DNA from: Geomonas sp. Red32
GTDB taxonomy: Bacteria > Desulfobacterota > Desulfuromonadia > Geobacterales > Geobacteraceae
Assembly (NCBI RefSeq): GCF_023652955.1
Contig: NZ_JAKLOY010000001.1
Location: 1,488,001-1,552,000, forward strand
Length of the DNA: 64,000 nt
Direction of reading: 5' to 3'
Every line of letters begins with the position of its first letter. The first letter of the stretch is position 1. Shown one piece after another: positions 55,064 through 64,000 of the stretch. The notes beneath the pieces are model-generated. The model had not been told where the DNA came from. It searched no databases and saw nothing but the letters and a program-made list of their open reading frames with translations. Position numbers and translations under genes: made by a program.

Positions 55064-58000
55064 ACAGCCTGGCAGGGTTAGCAACGTCGCTGGCCGCTGT
55101 TCTCTCCGTCGAGAGCACCGAGGGGCTTCCGCAACTCCTCGAACAGGCCGGGTTCATCTATCCGGTCCGCTCCGCCGAAAACCTCCGTCTTTTGCGCGAG
55201 GCGCTCCCCACCGCGCAGCTCGTCGAGTTGACCCTCGCCGCGCTGGCCACCCCGCTTCCCGACATGGCCCTCAACGGGGTCGAGCGCGTCTCGGCGATCG
55301 CCGACGGCGATGCCTTCCGCGACGTCTGCCTGCACCGCTCCCTCGCCGTCCAGCTCATCAATGTCTGCGGTTCCTCCCCCTTCCTCACCAACATCATCTG
55401 CAAGGACCCCTCGTATTTCCAGCGGCTCTTCATCGAGCGTGAGGTCATGGAACGGCGGACGGAAAGCGAGATGCTCGCCGCGCTGCGCAGCCGCATTCCG
55501 GCCGGTGCCGGCTACTCCGACGTTTTCCCGCACCTGCGCCGCTTCAAGCATGCCGAGGTGCTCCGTATCGCCACCAGGGACCTCAACGGGCTGGCACCGT
55601 TGGAGGAGGTGACCGAGGAGCTCTCCTCGCTGGCTGCCGTCACCCTCCAGATCGCTTACGAGACCGCCTACCGCGACCTGTCCGCAGAACATGGCATCCC
55701 CATGGCCGATACCCCGGATGGTCCCGTTGAGGCCGAATTCACCATCATTGGTATGGGGAAATTCGGCGGACGGGAGCTCAATTTCTCCTCCGACATCGAT
55801 CTCATCTACTTCTACTCGACCGACAGCGGCCAGAGCGTTGGCGTTCCCGACGGCAAGGGGGGGATGAAGGGGCGGATCTCGCTGCACACCTTCTTCGTCA
55901 AGCTCGGCGAGATGATCGGCAAAGCGATCTCTCAGGTCACCGAGGACGGCTTCGTCTTCCGTGTGGATCTGGGGCTGAGGCCGGATGGGAAGGCGGGCGA
56001 TCTCGCCGCCTCCTGGCGGTCGGCGGAGATCTATTACGAGTCGTGGGGACAGTCCTGGGAGCGGGCGGCGCTCATGAAGGCCAGGCCGGTGGCGGGATCG
56101 CTCATCCTGGGAGAGAACATCCTCGCCTCGCTGACCCCGTTCATCTATCGGCGCTACCTCGACTACAACCTGATCGAGGACATGATGTCGATGAAGCTCC
56201 GCATCGACGCCTCGCTCACCAGGCTCCACGAGGCCGACATCAACATCAAGCTCGGGCGCGGCGGAATACGGGAGATCGAGTTCTTCATCCAGGCCCTGCA
56301 GCTCGTCTATGCCGGCAAGGACCCCAAGCTGCGCGAGCGGAACTCGCTACGGGCGCTCCAGATCCTCAGAGAGTCCCGCATCATCAAGGAAGCCGACTGC
56401 GTCGCCCTCAGCGAAGCCTACCGCTTCCTGCGCACCGTCGAGCACCGCATCCAGGTGGTCCAGGAACGGCAGACCCACGCGCTCCCCACCAAGCCGGAGG
56501 AGATGACAGCCCTGGCCAGGCGCTGCGGGTACCTGCGGCGGGACGGCACTGTCAAGTTCCAGGAGACCCTGGAGGTCCACCGGCAGACCGTTTCCGCCAT
56601 CTACGGGGACCTTTTCCTCTCCCGCGACGAGCGGCTGAAGGAAGAGGTGCTCCCGGAGGTCTACTTCTTCCTCGACCCCGGCGCCAACATCGATCTGATC
56701 AAGGACATGCTGGAGGAGCGCCACTTCGAGCACCCGGACGCCGCCTACGGCAACCTCCTGATCCTTCGCGACGGCCCCCCCAAGCAGAACCTCACCGAAC
56801 GCGCCCGGCACACCCTGGAAAAGATCGCCCCGCTCTTTTTGCAGGAGGTCTTCGCTTCTCCCGACCCGGACTTGGCCCTCACCAATTTGGAGCGCTTCCT
56901 CACCTCCAGCCGGACTCGCTCCACCGCGTACGCGCTCCTCGCTGAGAACCGGGACATCCTCAAGCTGATCACCTCGATCTTCGGGATGTCGGAGTTCCTC
57001 TCCAAGATCTTCATCGGCCATCCGGAGCTGCTGGAGAGCCTGACCGGCCGCGGCTATGCGTACCTGCGCAAGGAGCGGACGTCGATGGCTGCCGAGCTGG
57101 AGACTGAGCTCGCCCAGGCGGACGACTTCGAGGAGCGGCTGGACGTCATGCGGCGCTACCGGCACGAGGAGTTCCTGCGCATCGGCATGAACGACATCCA
57201 CGGGAAGATGGGGCAGCCGGAAGTGGCCCTGCAGCTGACCAACCTGGCGGAGGTCTGCCTGGATGCCGCGGTGGAGATGGCACGCAACGAGCTGGCGCGT
57301 TTCGGACGGCCGATGGTGCAGGAGGAGGACGGCTCGCGGCACGAAGCATCGTTCGCCATCGTCGCCATGGGGAAGTTGGGGGGCAACGAGCTCAACTACC
57401 ACTCCGACCTCGACATCATCTACATCTACAACGGGCAGGGGATGACCGATGGCGAGAAGAGCATCACCAACTGGGAGTACTTCGCCAAGCTGGGGCAGAA
57501 GATCATCCTGGTGCTCACCACCCAGACCAGGGAAGGTTTCGCCTACAAGATCGACACCCGGCTCCGCCCGTCGGGGAACGCCGGGCCGCTGGTCACCTCG
57601 CTGGAATCGTTCATCACCTATCACTCGAACGAGTCGCAGATCTGGGAGCGCCAGGCGCTAACCAAGGCGCGGGTCTGCTATGGCGACGCCAGGCTGAAGG
57701 CGGCCATCGAGGAAGTCATCGAGCGCGCCGTCTACGGAAAAGGGGCCGAGGACATCGTGCGGACCGAGATCCACCGGCTCAGGATGCGGATGGAAAACGA
57801 GCTCGCCAAGGAGAGCGAGGGGAGCTACAACATCAAGACCGGTCGTGGCGGTATGGTGGACGTGGAGTTCATCATCCAGTACCTGCAGCTGAAGTACGGC
57901 TTCGAGCATAACGAGATTCGCGGGAGCAACACACTGGAGACGCTGGAAGCGATCAGGAAGCGGGGAATTTTGCCGGAGGGGGACTGTCAGGCGCTCTTCG

Positions 58001-58227
58001 ACGGGTACCGGTTCCTGCGGCGGCTGGAGAACCGTTTGCGGATCATTCACGACTACTCGATGAACGACCTGGGCGGGCCGTTGAAGTATCTGAACAAGCT
58101 GGCCCGCCGGCTTGGCTACGATCTCCAGTTGAAGAACCCGGGAGAGGCGCTGATGGCCGACTACGAGCGGATGACCAGCGGTGTCCGCGCCGTCTACGAG
58201 CGGGTGTTCTTCAACATTGCACTGTAA
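55060..58227 (+). CDS. glnE: Glutamine synthetase adenylyltransferase/deadenylase
   Basis: 1055 residues with two nucleotidyltransferase domains. The N-terminal deadenylase domain carries [21 protein letters not shown], the C-terminal adenylylation domain [21 protein letters not shown], each followed by its helical GlnE domain ([34 protein letters not shown]). It adds or removes AMP on glutamine synthetase according to PII state and glutamine. It is slightly longer than the E. coli enzyme. Translationally coupled to mtnA. Confidence 0.97.
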   Translation: MNSLAGLATSLAAVLSVESTEGLPQLLEQAGFIYPVRSAENLRLLREALPTAQLVELTLAALATPLPDMALNGVERVSAIADGDAFRDVCLHRSLAVQLINVCGSSPFLTNIICKDPSYFQRLFIEREVMERRTESEMLAALRSRIPAGAGYSDVFPHLRRFKHAEVLRIATRDLNGLAPLEEVTEELSSLAAVTLQIAYETAYRDLSAEHGIPMADTPDGPVEAEFTIIGMGKFGGRELNFSSDIDLIYFYSTDSGQSVGVPDGKGGMKGRISLHTFFVKLGEMIGKAISQVTEDGFVFRVDLGLRPDGKAGDLAASWRSAEIYYESWGQSWERAALMKARPVAGSLILGENILASLTPFIYRRYLDYNLIEDMMSMKLRIDASLTRLHEADINIKLGRGGIREIEFFIQALQLVYAGKDPKLRERNSLRALQILRESRIIKEADCVALSEAYRFLRTVEHRIQVVQERQTHALPTKPEEMTALARRCGYLRRDGTVKFQETLEVHRQTVSAIYGDLFLSRDERLKEEVLPEVYFFLDPGANIDLIKDMLEERHFEHPDAAYGNLLILRDGPPKQNLTERARHTLEKIAPLFLQEVFASPDPDLALTNLERFLTSSRTRSTAYALLAENRDILKLITSIFGMSEFLSKIFIGHPELLESLTGRGYAYLRKERTSMAAELETELAQADDFEERLDVMRRYRHEEFLRIGMNDIHGKMGQPEVALQLTNLAEVCLDAAVEMARNELARFGRPMVQEEDGSRHEASFAIVAMGKLGGNELNYHSDLDIIYIYNGQGMTDGEKSITNWEYFAKLGQKIILVLTTQTREGFAYKIDTRLRPSGNAGPLVTSLESFITYHSNESQIWERQALTKARVCYGDARLKAAIEEVIERAVYGKGAEDIVRTEIHRLRMRMENELAKESEGSYNIKTGRGGMVDVEFIIQYLQLKYGFEHNEIRGSNTLETLEAIRKRGILPEGDCQALFDGYRFLRRLENRLRIIHDYSMNDLGGPLKYLNKLARRLGYDLQLKNPGEALMADYERMTSGVRAVYERVFFNIAL

Positions 58228-58254
58228 GTTCGGTGGCGGGACCAACTTTGGCTA

Positions 58255-58288
58255 AAATCCCCCCTGTCCCCCCTTTGACAAGGGGGGG
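58255..58288. repeat. C5T3/A3G5 family hairpin (glnE-ybgC)
   Basis: AAAATCCCCCCTGTCCCCCC and TTTGACAAGGGGGGGA form one copy just after glnE. Confidence 0.75.
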
Positions 58289-58358
58289 ACGCGGCGCAAG
58301 CCTTTTCCCTTAATGGATGGCTTTCCCGCGGGGGCATTACCGGGAATCTGGAGGTTTG

Positions 58359-58754
58359 ATGGACGTACGGATTTACTACGAGGACACCGATGCCGGCGGG
58401 GTGGTTTACCACTCCAACTATATCAACTACCTTGAGCGGGCGAGGGGCGAGTTCCTGAGGGGACATGGTTTTTCGGTGCGCCAGATGCATGACGACGGGA
58501 TCATCTTCCCGGTGGTACATATCGACATCCATTACAAGGCGCCGGCGCGGCTGGACGATCTGCTCGAGGTGGAGACCAGGATCGTCAACGTCAGGAACAG
58601 CTCCTTTGTGGCGGGGCAGCGGATCTACAAGAAGGACGAGGGGAAGCTGCTGGTCGATGCGCGGGTGACGCTCGCGTGTGTGGGGGAGGGGATGAAGGCG
58701 AAGAGGATACCGGCAGAGCTTAGGGAATTCCTCACCTCGATCAAGGCGGAATAA
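58359..58754 (+). CDS. ybgC: YbgC-type acyl-CoA thioesterase (hotdog fold)
   Basis: 131 residues. VRIYYEDTDAGGVVYHSNYINYLERARGEFL is the 4-hydroxybenzoyl-CoA thioesterase/YbgC signature with the catalytic Asp and the HSNY turn. Hydrolyses acyl-CoA or acyl-ACP, often in phospholipid metabolism near Tol-Pal. No tol genes are nearby. The start at 58359 follows CTGGAGGTTTG; upstream codons are not conserved-looking. Confidence 0.93.
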   Translation: MDVRIYYEDTDAGGVVYHSNYINYLERARGEFLRGHGFSVRQMHDDGIIFPVVHIDIHYKAPARLDDLLEVETRIVNVRNSSFVAGQRIYKKDEGKLLVDARVTLACVGEGMKAKRIPAELREFLTSIKAE

Positions 58755-58763
58755 AATCAAAGG

Positions 58764-58830
58764 CATTAGAACGCGGATGACGCGGATTGAGCGGATTGAG
58801 CGGATTGAGCGGATCTACGCGGATTAAACC
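58764..58830. repeat. AACGCGGATGACGCGGAT-family repeat with 9-bp tandem core
   Basis: The element begins AGAACGCGGATGACGCGGATTG and continues with CGGATTGAG tandem units (58791 to 58817), then GGATCTACGCGGATT. It starts 10 bases after the ybgC stop and is the partner of the inverted copy at 58944. Confidence 0.85.
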
Positions 58831-58876
58831 TTAAAGGCAATTTTTATTTACTAAACCTGAAACAAAAAGCCGGATC

Positions 58877-58925
58877 AAAAAAAGAAAGGCGGATCTCCCG
58901 AGGGGGGGACCCGCCTTTTCTTTTT
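58877..58925. terminator. Bidirectional terminator between ybgC and lspA
   Basis: AAAAAAAGAAAGGCGG pairs with CCGCCTTTTCTTTTT around a GC-rich loop, giving T-tails on both strands between the convergent genes. Confidence 0.85.
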
Positions 58926-58943
58926 AAGGTGTAACTCTAAAGC

Positions 58944-59020
58944 TTTATCCGTGTAAATCCGTTCAATCAGATTTGATCCGTGTTCAACGGTTTTCGGTTT
59001 TGCAGTATCCGCGTTCTATT
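58944..59020. repeat. AACGCGGATGACGCGGAT-family repeat, inverted copy
   Basis: ATCCGTGTAAATCCG through ATCCGCGTTCTA. A 22-base block (58964-58985) is identical to 37623-37644. On the minus strand the TAG stop of lspA is the first base triplet of this repeat. Confidence 0.85.
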
Positions 59021-59507
59021 CGCTTTTCGCCTTGTTCCTCTTCTCCTCCAGCAGCATGTCCAACGCCAGCAGGAATACCCCCACGCAGATGGCGGAGTCG
59101 GCGACGTTGAAGGCGGGCCAGTGGTGGTGGTACCAGTGGGCATCGAGGAAGTCGATCACCTCGCCCAGCCGCACCCGGTCGATCAGGTTCCCAAGCGCTC
59201 CCGAGAAGATGAGCGACAGGGAGATGGCCGCGAATTTCTGTTCTTCCCTCAGCTTCCCGAGCGCCACCACGATGACGATGACTGCCACCACGGAGATCAG
59301 GATGAAGAAGGGGAGCCTGAACGCGGAGTTGGCAAGGATACCGAAGGCGGCGCCCTTGTTGCGAAGGTAGGTGATGCTGAAGAAGTTCTGTATCACCGGG
59401 ATTGAGCTGTGCAGAGCCATGCTCTTATCGATGTACAGCTTGGTCACCTGGTCGATGATCAGTACCAGGGCAGACACCACCAGCAGGATGATGTATCTAG
59501 CTTTCAT
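59016..59507 (-). CDS. lspA: Lipoprotein signal peptidase (signal peptidase II)
   Basis: 163 residues with four membrane helices. Catalytic aspartates in SGALGNLIDRVRLGEVIDFL and FNVADSAICVGVFLL; the early blocks DQVTKLYID and TYLRNKGAAFGIL are intact. Cleaves prolipoproteins after lipidation at the inner membrane. Second gene of an ileS-lspA unit, a common pairing; a repeat cluster lies between them. The stop codon TAG lies in a dispersed repeat. Confidence 0.97.
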   Translation of the reverse strand: MKARYIILLVVSALVLIIDQVTKLYIDKSMALHSSIPVIQNFFSITYLRNKGAAFGILANSAFRLPFFILISVVAVIVIVVALGKLREEQKFAAISLSLIFSGALGNLIDRVRLGEVIDFLDAHWYHHHWPAFNVADSAICVGVFLLALDMLLEEKRNKAKSE

Positions 59508-59527
59508 AGGTTCCCAATAAGTGAGTC

Positions 59528-59650
59528 AAAGGCATTGGAACGCGGATGACGCGGATGTAACGGATTTGCGCGGATAAAGCTTAAGTACATAAAATGCTTT
59601 TAGCTTGATCCGCGTAAATCCGCCTAATCCGCGTCATCCGCGTTCTATGG
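59528..59650. repeat. AACGCGGATGACGCGGAT-family long inverted repeat (ileS-lspA)
   Basis: Left arm GGAACGCGGATGACGCGGAT (59537-59556 and onward to 59580) and right arm ending ATCCGCGTCATCCGCGTTC (59627-59645) are near-perfect complements over about 45 bases, separated by TTAAGTACATAAAATGC. It is the clearest full-length copy in the window. Confidence 0.9.
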
Positions 59651-59665
59651 TTTGGGTTTAAGGCT

Positions 59666-62437
59666 TTACTTTACCGCCGCCAAGCACTTCGGGCAGACGG
59701 TCGGATGCCCGGCGTCCTTGCCGGTCTCCTCGCTGTAGCACCAGCAACGCTCGCACTTCTCGCCGGGTGCCGCGCTCACCGCGATCTCCATCTCGCCGCC
59801 TTCGGCCTGGTAGATCTCACCTTCCAGCGTATCGGCGAGGTAGGCCTTGGAGACGATGAAGATCTCGGCCAGGTCGGACTCGAAGCTCTTCAGGAATACG
59901 GCGGTCTCGCCGCTCGCCTTGATCGCCACCGCGGCGTCCAGCGAGTGGCCGATCACCTTCTTCACGCGGGCCAGCTCCAGCGCCTTGGAAACCTCGGAGC
60001 GGACCTTCATGACCTTTTCCCAGCGCTGGGCCAGGGCCTCGTCCTTGTTGCCGGGGTTCATCTCCGGGAACAGCGCCACGTGAACGCTCTCCTCGCGGCT
60101 GCCCGGCATCTCCGCCCAGACTTCCTCAGCGGTGAAGGAGAGAACCGGGGCCACCATGCGCAGCAGGGAGTCCAGCACGGTGTACATGACGGTCTGCGCG
60201 CTTCTCCTGGCGACCGAGTCGGTCTTGGAGGTGTAGACGCGGTCCTTCAGGATGTCGAGGTAGAAGGAGCTCATTTCCACGGTGCAGAAGCCGTTCACGG
60301 CGTGGTAGAGGATGTGGAATTCGCATTCGTTGTAGGCGTTGACGACCTTCTCTTTCAAAAGCTCGAGCTGGTGCATGGCCCAGCGGTCGATCTCGGGCAT
60401 CTGTGCGTACGGTACGCTGTCGGTCTCGGGGTTGAAGTCGTGGATGTTCCCGAGGATGTAGCGGCAGGTGTTCCTGATGCGGCGGTAGGCCTCGGAAAGC
60501 CTGGTCAGGATCTCCTGGGAGATCCTCAGGTCGTCGCGGTAATCCTGGGCGGCAACCCACAGGCGGAGCACGTCGCCACCGAACTTCTTGATGACGTCTT
60601 CGGGCGCCACGACGTTGCCGACCGACTTGCTCATCTTGCGGCCGGAGCCGTCTACGACGAAGCCGTGGGTAAGCACGTTCTTGTACGGTGCGTGGCCGCG
60701 GGTGCCGACGCTCGCCAAAAGCGAGGAGTGGAACCAGCCGCGGTGCTGGTCGCTTCCTTCCAGGTACATGTCGGCCGGGGCGTGCAGGTTGTCGCGCAGT
60801 TCGCAGACGGCGGCGAAGGAGACGCCGGAGTCGAACCAGACGTCGAGGATGTCGGTTTCCTTGTCGAACTCGTGCTTGCCGCACGAGGGGCAGACGGTCC
60901 CTTCCGGGAGGAACTTGGATGCATCCCAGTCGTACCAGACGTCGGAAGAGTGCTCGGCGAAGATCTCGGCCACGTGGTACATGACCTTGGCGTCGGCCAT
61001 CACCTCGCCGCAGCTCTTGCAGTAGAAGGCGGTGATGGGAACGCCCCAGGAACGCTGACGGGAGACGCACCAGTCGGGACGGTTCTCGATCATCCCGTAG
61101 ATCCGCTCGCGGCCCCACTTCGGGATCCAGTTGACGTTGTTGATCTCGGCCAGCGACTTCTGGCGGAGATCGTTCCTCTCCATGGAGATAAACCACTGCT
61201 CGGTAGCGCGGAAGATGATCGGCTTTTTGCAGCGCCAGCAGTGCGGGTAGGAGTGGGTGATCTCCTTGGAGGCCAGGAGCGCCCCGACCTCGATCAGCTT
61301 CTCGATCACGTTCTTGTTGGCGTCGAAGACGAACTGGCCGCCGAAGAACTCGATGTTGTCGAAGAAACGGCCGCGGTTATCGACCGGGTTGTAGATGTCG
61401 AGCCCTTCCCTCAAGCCCACCTCGTAGTCTTCCTGACCGTGGCCGGGAGCGGTGTGGACGGCGCCGGTGCCGGCTTCGAGGGTGACGTGCTCGCCGAGCA
61501 CGATGAGGGACTCGCGGCTGTAGAACGGATGCTGGGCCTTCTTGCCGGCCAGACCGGTCGCCTTAAAGGTTGCGACGACCTTGCCTTCGGCGCCGATCTC
61601 CTTCAAGAAGCTTTCTTTCAGGCCGTCGGCCACGATAAGCAGGTCACCGTTAACGTCGAGCGCCACGTAGTCGAGCTCGGGGTGGAGCGCCACCGCCAGG
61701 TTCGCGGGGAGCGTCCAGGGAGTGGTGGTCCATATCACGATGGACGATTTCTTCCCGGCCAGCTCGGGAACGACGGAGCCGAGATCGTCCTTGACGGCGA
61801 ACTTCACGAAGACGGAGGGAGACTTGTGGTCGGCGTACTCGACCTCGGCCTCGGCCAGCGCGGTGCCGCAGGAGGAGCACCAGTGGACAGGCTTCTTCCC
61901 TTTGTACAGGCCGCCGTTCTCGGCGAAGCGGGCAAGCTCGCGGGCGATGGCCCCCTCGTAGCTGTTGTGCATGGTGAGGTAGGGATGCTCCCAGTCACCG
62001 ATGACGCCGAGGCGCTCGAATTCGGCACGCTGGATGGAGACGAACTTCTGGGCGTACTCGCGGCAGAGTTTGCGCATCTCCAGCTTGGAGATCTCGTGCT
62101 TCTTCGAGCCGAGGTTCTTCTCCACCTGCAGCTCGATGGGCAGGCCGTGGCAGTCCCACCCCGGAATGTAGGGGGCGTCGAAACCGCTCATGCGCTTGCT
62201 CTTTAGTACGATGTCCTTGAGTATCTTGTTCAGCGCATGGCCGATGTGGATGTGACCGTTGGCGTAGGGGGGGCCGTCGTGCAGGATGTAGCGCGGTTTT
62301 CCTTTACCGGCCTCTTCAACTTTTTGGTCCAGTTTGGCCTGTTCCCACTGCTTGAGCATCTCGGGCTCGCGCTGGGGAAGATTCCCCTTCATCGGGAACG
62401 CGGTCTGGGGGAGGTTGAGGGTGTCCTTGTAGTCCAT
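59666..62437 (-). CDS. ileS: Isoleucyl-tRNA synthetase
   Basis: 923 residues. HIGH motif in [17 protein letters not shown], editing domain ([24 protein letters not shown]), KMSKS loop in [15 protein letters not shown] and the C-terminal zinc finger [12 protein letters not shown]...CPKC, the bacterial type-1 form. The start at 62437 follows CGGAGG; 166 upstream codons in frame are spurious and overlap kup. Charges tRNA-Ile and edits valine. Leads the ileS-lspA unit from a promoter at 62484-62512. Confidence 0.98.
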   Translation of the reverse strand: MDYKDTLNLPQTAFPMKGNLPQREPEMLKQWEQAKLDQKVEEAGKGKPRYILHDGPPYANGHIHIGHALNKILKDIVLKSKRMSGFDAPYIPGWDCHGLPIELQVEKNLGSKKHEISKLEMRKLCREYAQKFVSIQRAEFERLGVIGDWEHPYLTMHNSYEGAIARELARFAENGGLYKGKKPVHWCSSCGTALAEAEVEYADHKSPSVFVKFAVKDDLGSVVPELAGKKSSIVIWTTTPWTLPANLAVALHPELDYVALDVNGDLLIVADGLKESFLKEIGAEGKVVATFKATGLAGKKAQHPFYSRESLIVLGEHVTLEAGTGAVHTAPGHGQEDYEVGLREGLDIYNPVDNRGRFFDNIEFFGGQFVFDANKNVIEKLIEVGALLASKEITHSYPHCWRCKKPIIFRATEQWFISMERNDLRQKSLAEINNVNWIPKWGRERIYGMIENRPDWCVSRQRSWGVPITAFYCKSCGEVMADAKVMYHVAEIFAEHSSDVWYDWDASKFLPEGTVCPSCGKHEFDKETDILDVWFDSGVSFAAVCELRDNLHAPADMYLEGSDQHRGWFHSSLLASVGTRGHAPYKNVLTHGFVVDGSGRKMSKSVGNVVAPEDVIKKFGGDVLRLWVAAQDYRDDLRISQEILTRLSEAYRRIRNTCRYILGNIHDFNPETDSVPYAQMPEIDRWAMHQLELLKEKVVNAYNECEFHILYHAVNGFCTVEMSSFYLDILKDRVYTSKTDSVARRSAQTVMYTVLDSLLRMVAPVLSFTAEEVWAEMPGSREESVHVALFPEMNPGNKDEALAQRWEKVMKVRSEVSKALELARVKKVIGHSLDAAVAIKASGETAVFLKSFESDLAEIFIVSKAYLADTLEGEIYQAEGGEMEIAVSAAPGEKCERCWCYSEETGKDAGHPTVCPKCLAAVK

Positions 62438-62483
62438 GGTAAAACGGCCTCCGCTATTAATTAAGCCATCAGAGAAACAAGTT

Positions 62484-62512
62484 AAGCTACAAGGAATACC
62501 GAGGTATGTCAA
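62484..62512 (-). promoter_or_regulatory. Sigma-70 promoter of ileS-lspA
   Basis: On the minus strand TTGACA (62512-62507), 17 bases, TAGCTT (62489-62484). The -35 is perfect, the -10 matches at three of six positions. Confidence 0.65.
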
Positions 62513-62664
62513 GCCTAAACGGGGATTTCTGTTGTAATGAAAACCTCCAAGTGCTATAAGAGCGCAGCCGATCCCATCCCCGTTTTCAATGGGGCAGACG
62601 GGGGAGGGGACCCGGCTCAAGCAGCGCCGCTGCGATACCAGAGCAAAGGACACAAAACCACAGA

Positions 62665-64000
62665 TGCAGAAGCACGCGCAATCGTACTGGGGCGGGATTG
62701 TCAAATCCATGGGCCTCGTCTTTGGCGACATCGGTACCAGCCCCATATATACGCTGACCGTCATCTTCGCCATCACCAAACCGACCCTCGACAACATCCT
62801 CGGCATCCTTTCCCTCATCGTCTGGACCCTTATCCTGCTGGTCACCGTCGAATACGCCTGGCTCGCCATGAGCCTCGGCCGCAAAGGGGAGGGGGGGACC
62901 ATCGTCCTGAAGGAGATCCTGGTCCGCCTGCTCAAGGGGGGGCGCTACCTCGGCCTGGTGAGTTTCCTTTCCTTCGTCGGCGTCTCGCTCCTATTGGGCG
63001 ACGGCGTCATCACCCCGGCCATCAGTATCCTTTCCGCTGTGGAAGGTCTCGTGCTGATTCCCGCCTGTGCGAGCCTCACCCAGGGGACCCTGATCGGGAT
63101 CGCCGCCGCCATCGCCGTCACCCTTTTCATCTTCCAGTTCAAGGGAACCGACAAGGTGGCCGGGCTCTTCGGGCCCCTGATGGTCATCTGGTTCCTGTCG
63201 CTCACCGTCTCCGGGCTGATCTCCATCACCGCCTATCCCTCCATCGTGAGGGCGGTCTCGCCGTGGTACGCGATCAAGTTCTTCATGCAGAACGGGCTCT
63301 CCGGGTTCTTCGTCCTCTCCGAGGTCATCCTCTGCGCGACCGGCGGCGAGGCGCTCTACGCCGACATGGGACACCTCGGGAGAAGGCCGATCGTCCGGGC
63401 CTGGTACTTCGTCTTCGTCGCGCTGGTCATCAACTACCTCGGCCAGGGGGCATACCTCCTCAACCACCCCGACACCAAGAACACCCTGTTCGGCATGGTG
63501 CAGGGGGAATCCCAGTTCCTTTACATCCCCTTCCTGATCCTGACCGTGATGGCCACCGTCATCGCCTCGCAGGCCTTGATCAGCGGCGTCTTCTCCATCG
63601 TCTACCAGGGGATCACCACCAGGATCATGCCGCTCATGAAGGTCGACTACACCTCGAGCCATCTCAAGTCGCAGATCTACATCGGGTCGGTTAACTGGTT
63701 CCTCATGGTGCTGGTCCTCTTCATCATGCTGGTCTTCCAGAAGTCCGAGAACCTGGCCGCGGCTTACGGCCTGGCGGTCACCGGGACCATGGCCATCACC
63801 GGGATCATGATGACCATCATCTTCGGTCACACCCAGAAGAAGTGGAAAGTTCCCGTCGCCATCCTGGTGACCATCATCGATTTCGTCTTCCTGATCGCCA
63901 ACCTGAACAAGCTTCCCCATGGCGGTTACTGGTCGCTGATCCTGGCCGGGGTTCCCTTCACCACCATCCTCGTCTGGACCAAGGGGCAACGCGCACTCTA
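62665..64000 (+). CDS. kup: KUP-family potassium transporter (partial, cut by window end)
   Basis: The first 445 codons are present and the frame is open at the right edge. [35 protein letters not shown] is the KUP N-terminus with the GDIGTSPIY signature; [32 protein letters not shown] and [16 protein letters not shown] follow. About ten membrane helices are visible so far. KUP proteins import K+ with protons. The ribosome site (AAAGGA, 13 bases before ATG) is weak. It is divergent from ileS. Confidence 0.95.

Noticed and set aside
62520-62664. c-di-AMP (ydaO) riboswitch before kup
   Set aside because: The leader is GC-rich with a CCCC/GGGG stem, but I could not align the conserved ydaO core elements; no support beyond the kup context.

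Overview
The window comes from a GC-rich bacterium of the Geobacter lineage (Desulfuromonadota; Geobacter, Citrifermentans or Geomonas type). That placement is inferred from a small triheme c-type cytochrome, many soluble multi-domain PAS/GAF histidine kinases, a sigma-54 enhancer-binding regulator with a matching -24/-12 promoter, and the gene order recA-pilT-recX-alaS followed by argB-argD-argF-argG-argH. Long open frames antisense to real genes are common here because of the GC content and were left out.

Bases 1-14 kb are an accessory and envelope region. It holds the end of a ComM-type ATPase gene, a 740-base gap with two arrays of a degenerate 21-bp repeat, a papain-like small protein, and a sigma-54 regulator divergent from a phosphate-type porin. 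Three palindromes and a -24/-12 promoter separate the regulator and porin. Next is an htpX-terC operon on the minus strand behind a consensus promoter and a yybP-ykoY manganese riboswitch with an overlapping terminator. A broken chemoreceptor gene, a cytochrome, a transporter and a VOC protein follow. A large lipoprotein and an outer-membrane protein then form a pair behind a Pho-box-like direct repeat and a perfect hairpin.

Bases 14-34 kb hold a 1034-residue MalT/BTAD-type regulator, a phospholipase-D-like protein, WrbA, a LysR regulator divergent from an isochorismatase-family/amidohydrolase pair, a conserved hypothetical, two large sensor kinases and an SDR. The overlapping cluster larB-larC-pgpA-cinA follows, then a membrane-anchored kinase.

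Bases 34-64 kb are mostly housekeeping. The order is recA-pilT-recX, alaS, a receiver-kinase, then arginine biosynthesis (argB, D, F, G, H) with a Nudix protein and a nitrilase-like protein inserted before argH. After a lipoprotein come gatC-gatA-gatB (tRNA amidation), mtnA, glnE and a YbgC thioesterase. On the minus strand are ileS-lspA, with kup divergent and cut by the window end. The gaps in this half carry three families of dispersed repeats: a C5T3/A3G5 hairpin family, a GC-rich CCCTCACCC/GGGTGAGGG family, and an AACGCGGATGACGCGGAT family that often abuts stop codons.

No tRNA, rRNA, CRISPR array, intact insertion sequence or prophage was recognised. The best-supported regulatory finding is the manganese riboswitch in front of htpX-terC. 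The most self-consistent circuit is the regulator, three palindromes, sigma-54 promoter and porin unit at 1.5-4.7 kb.
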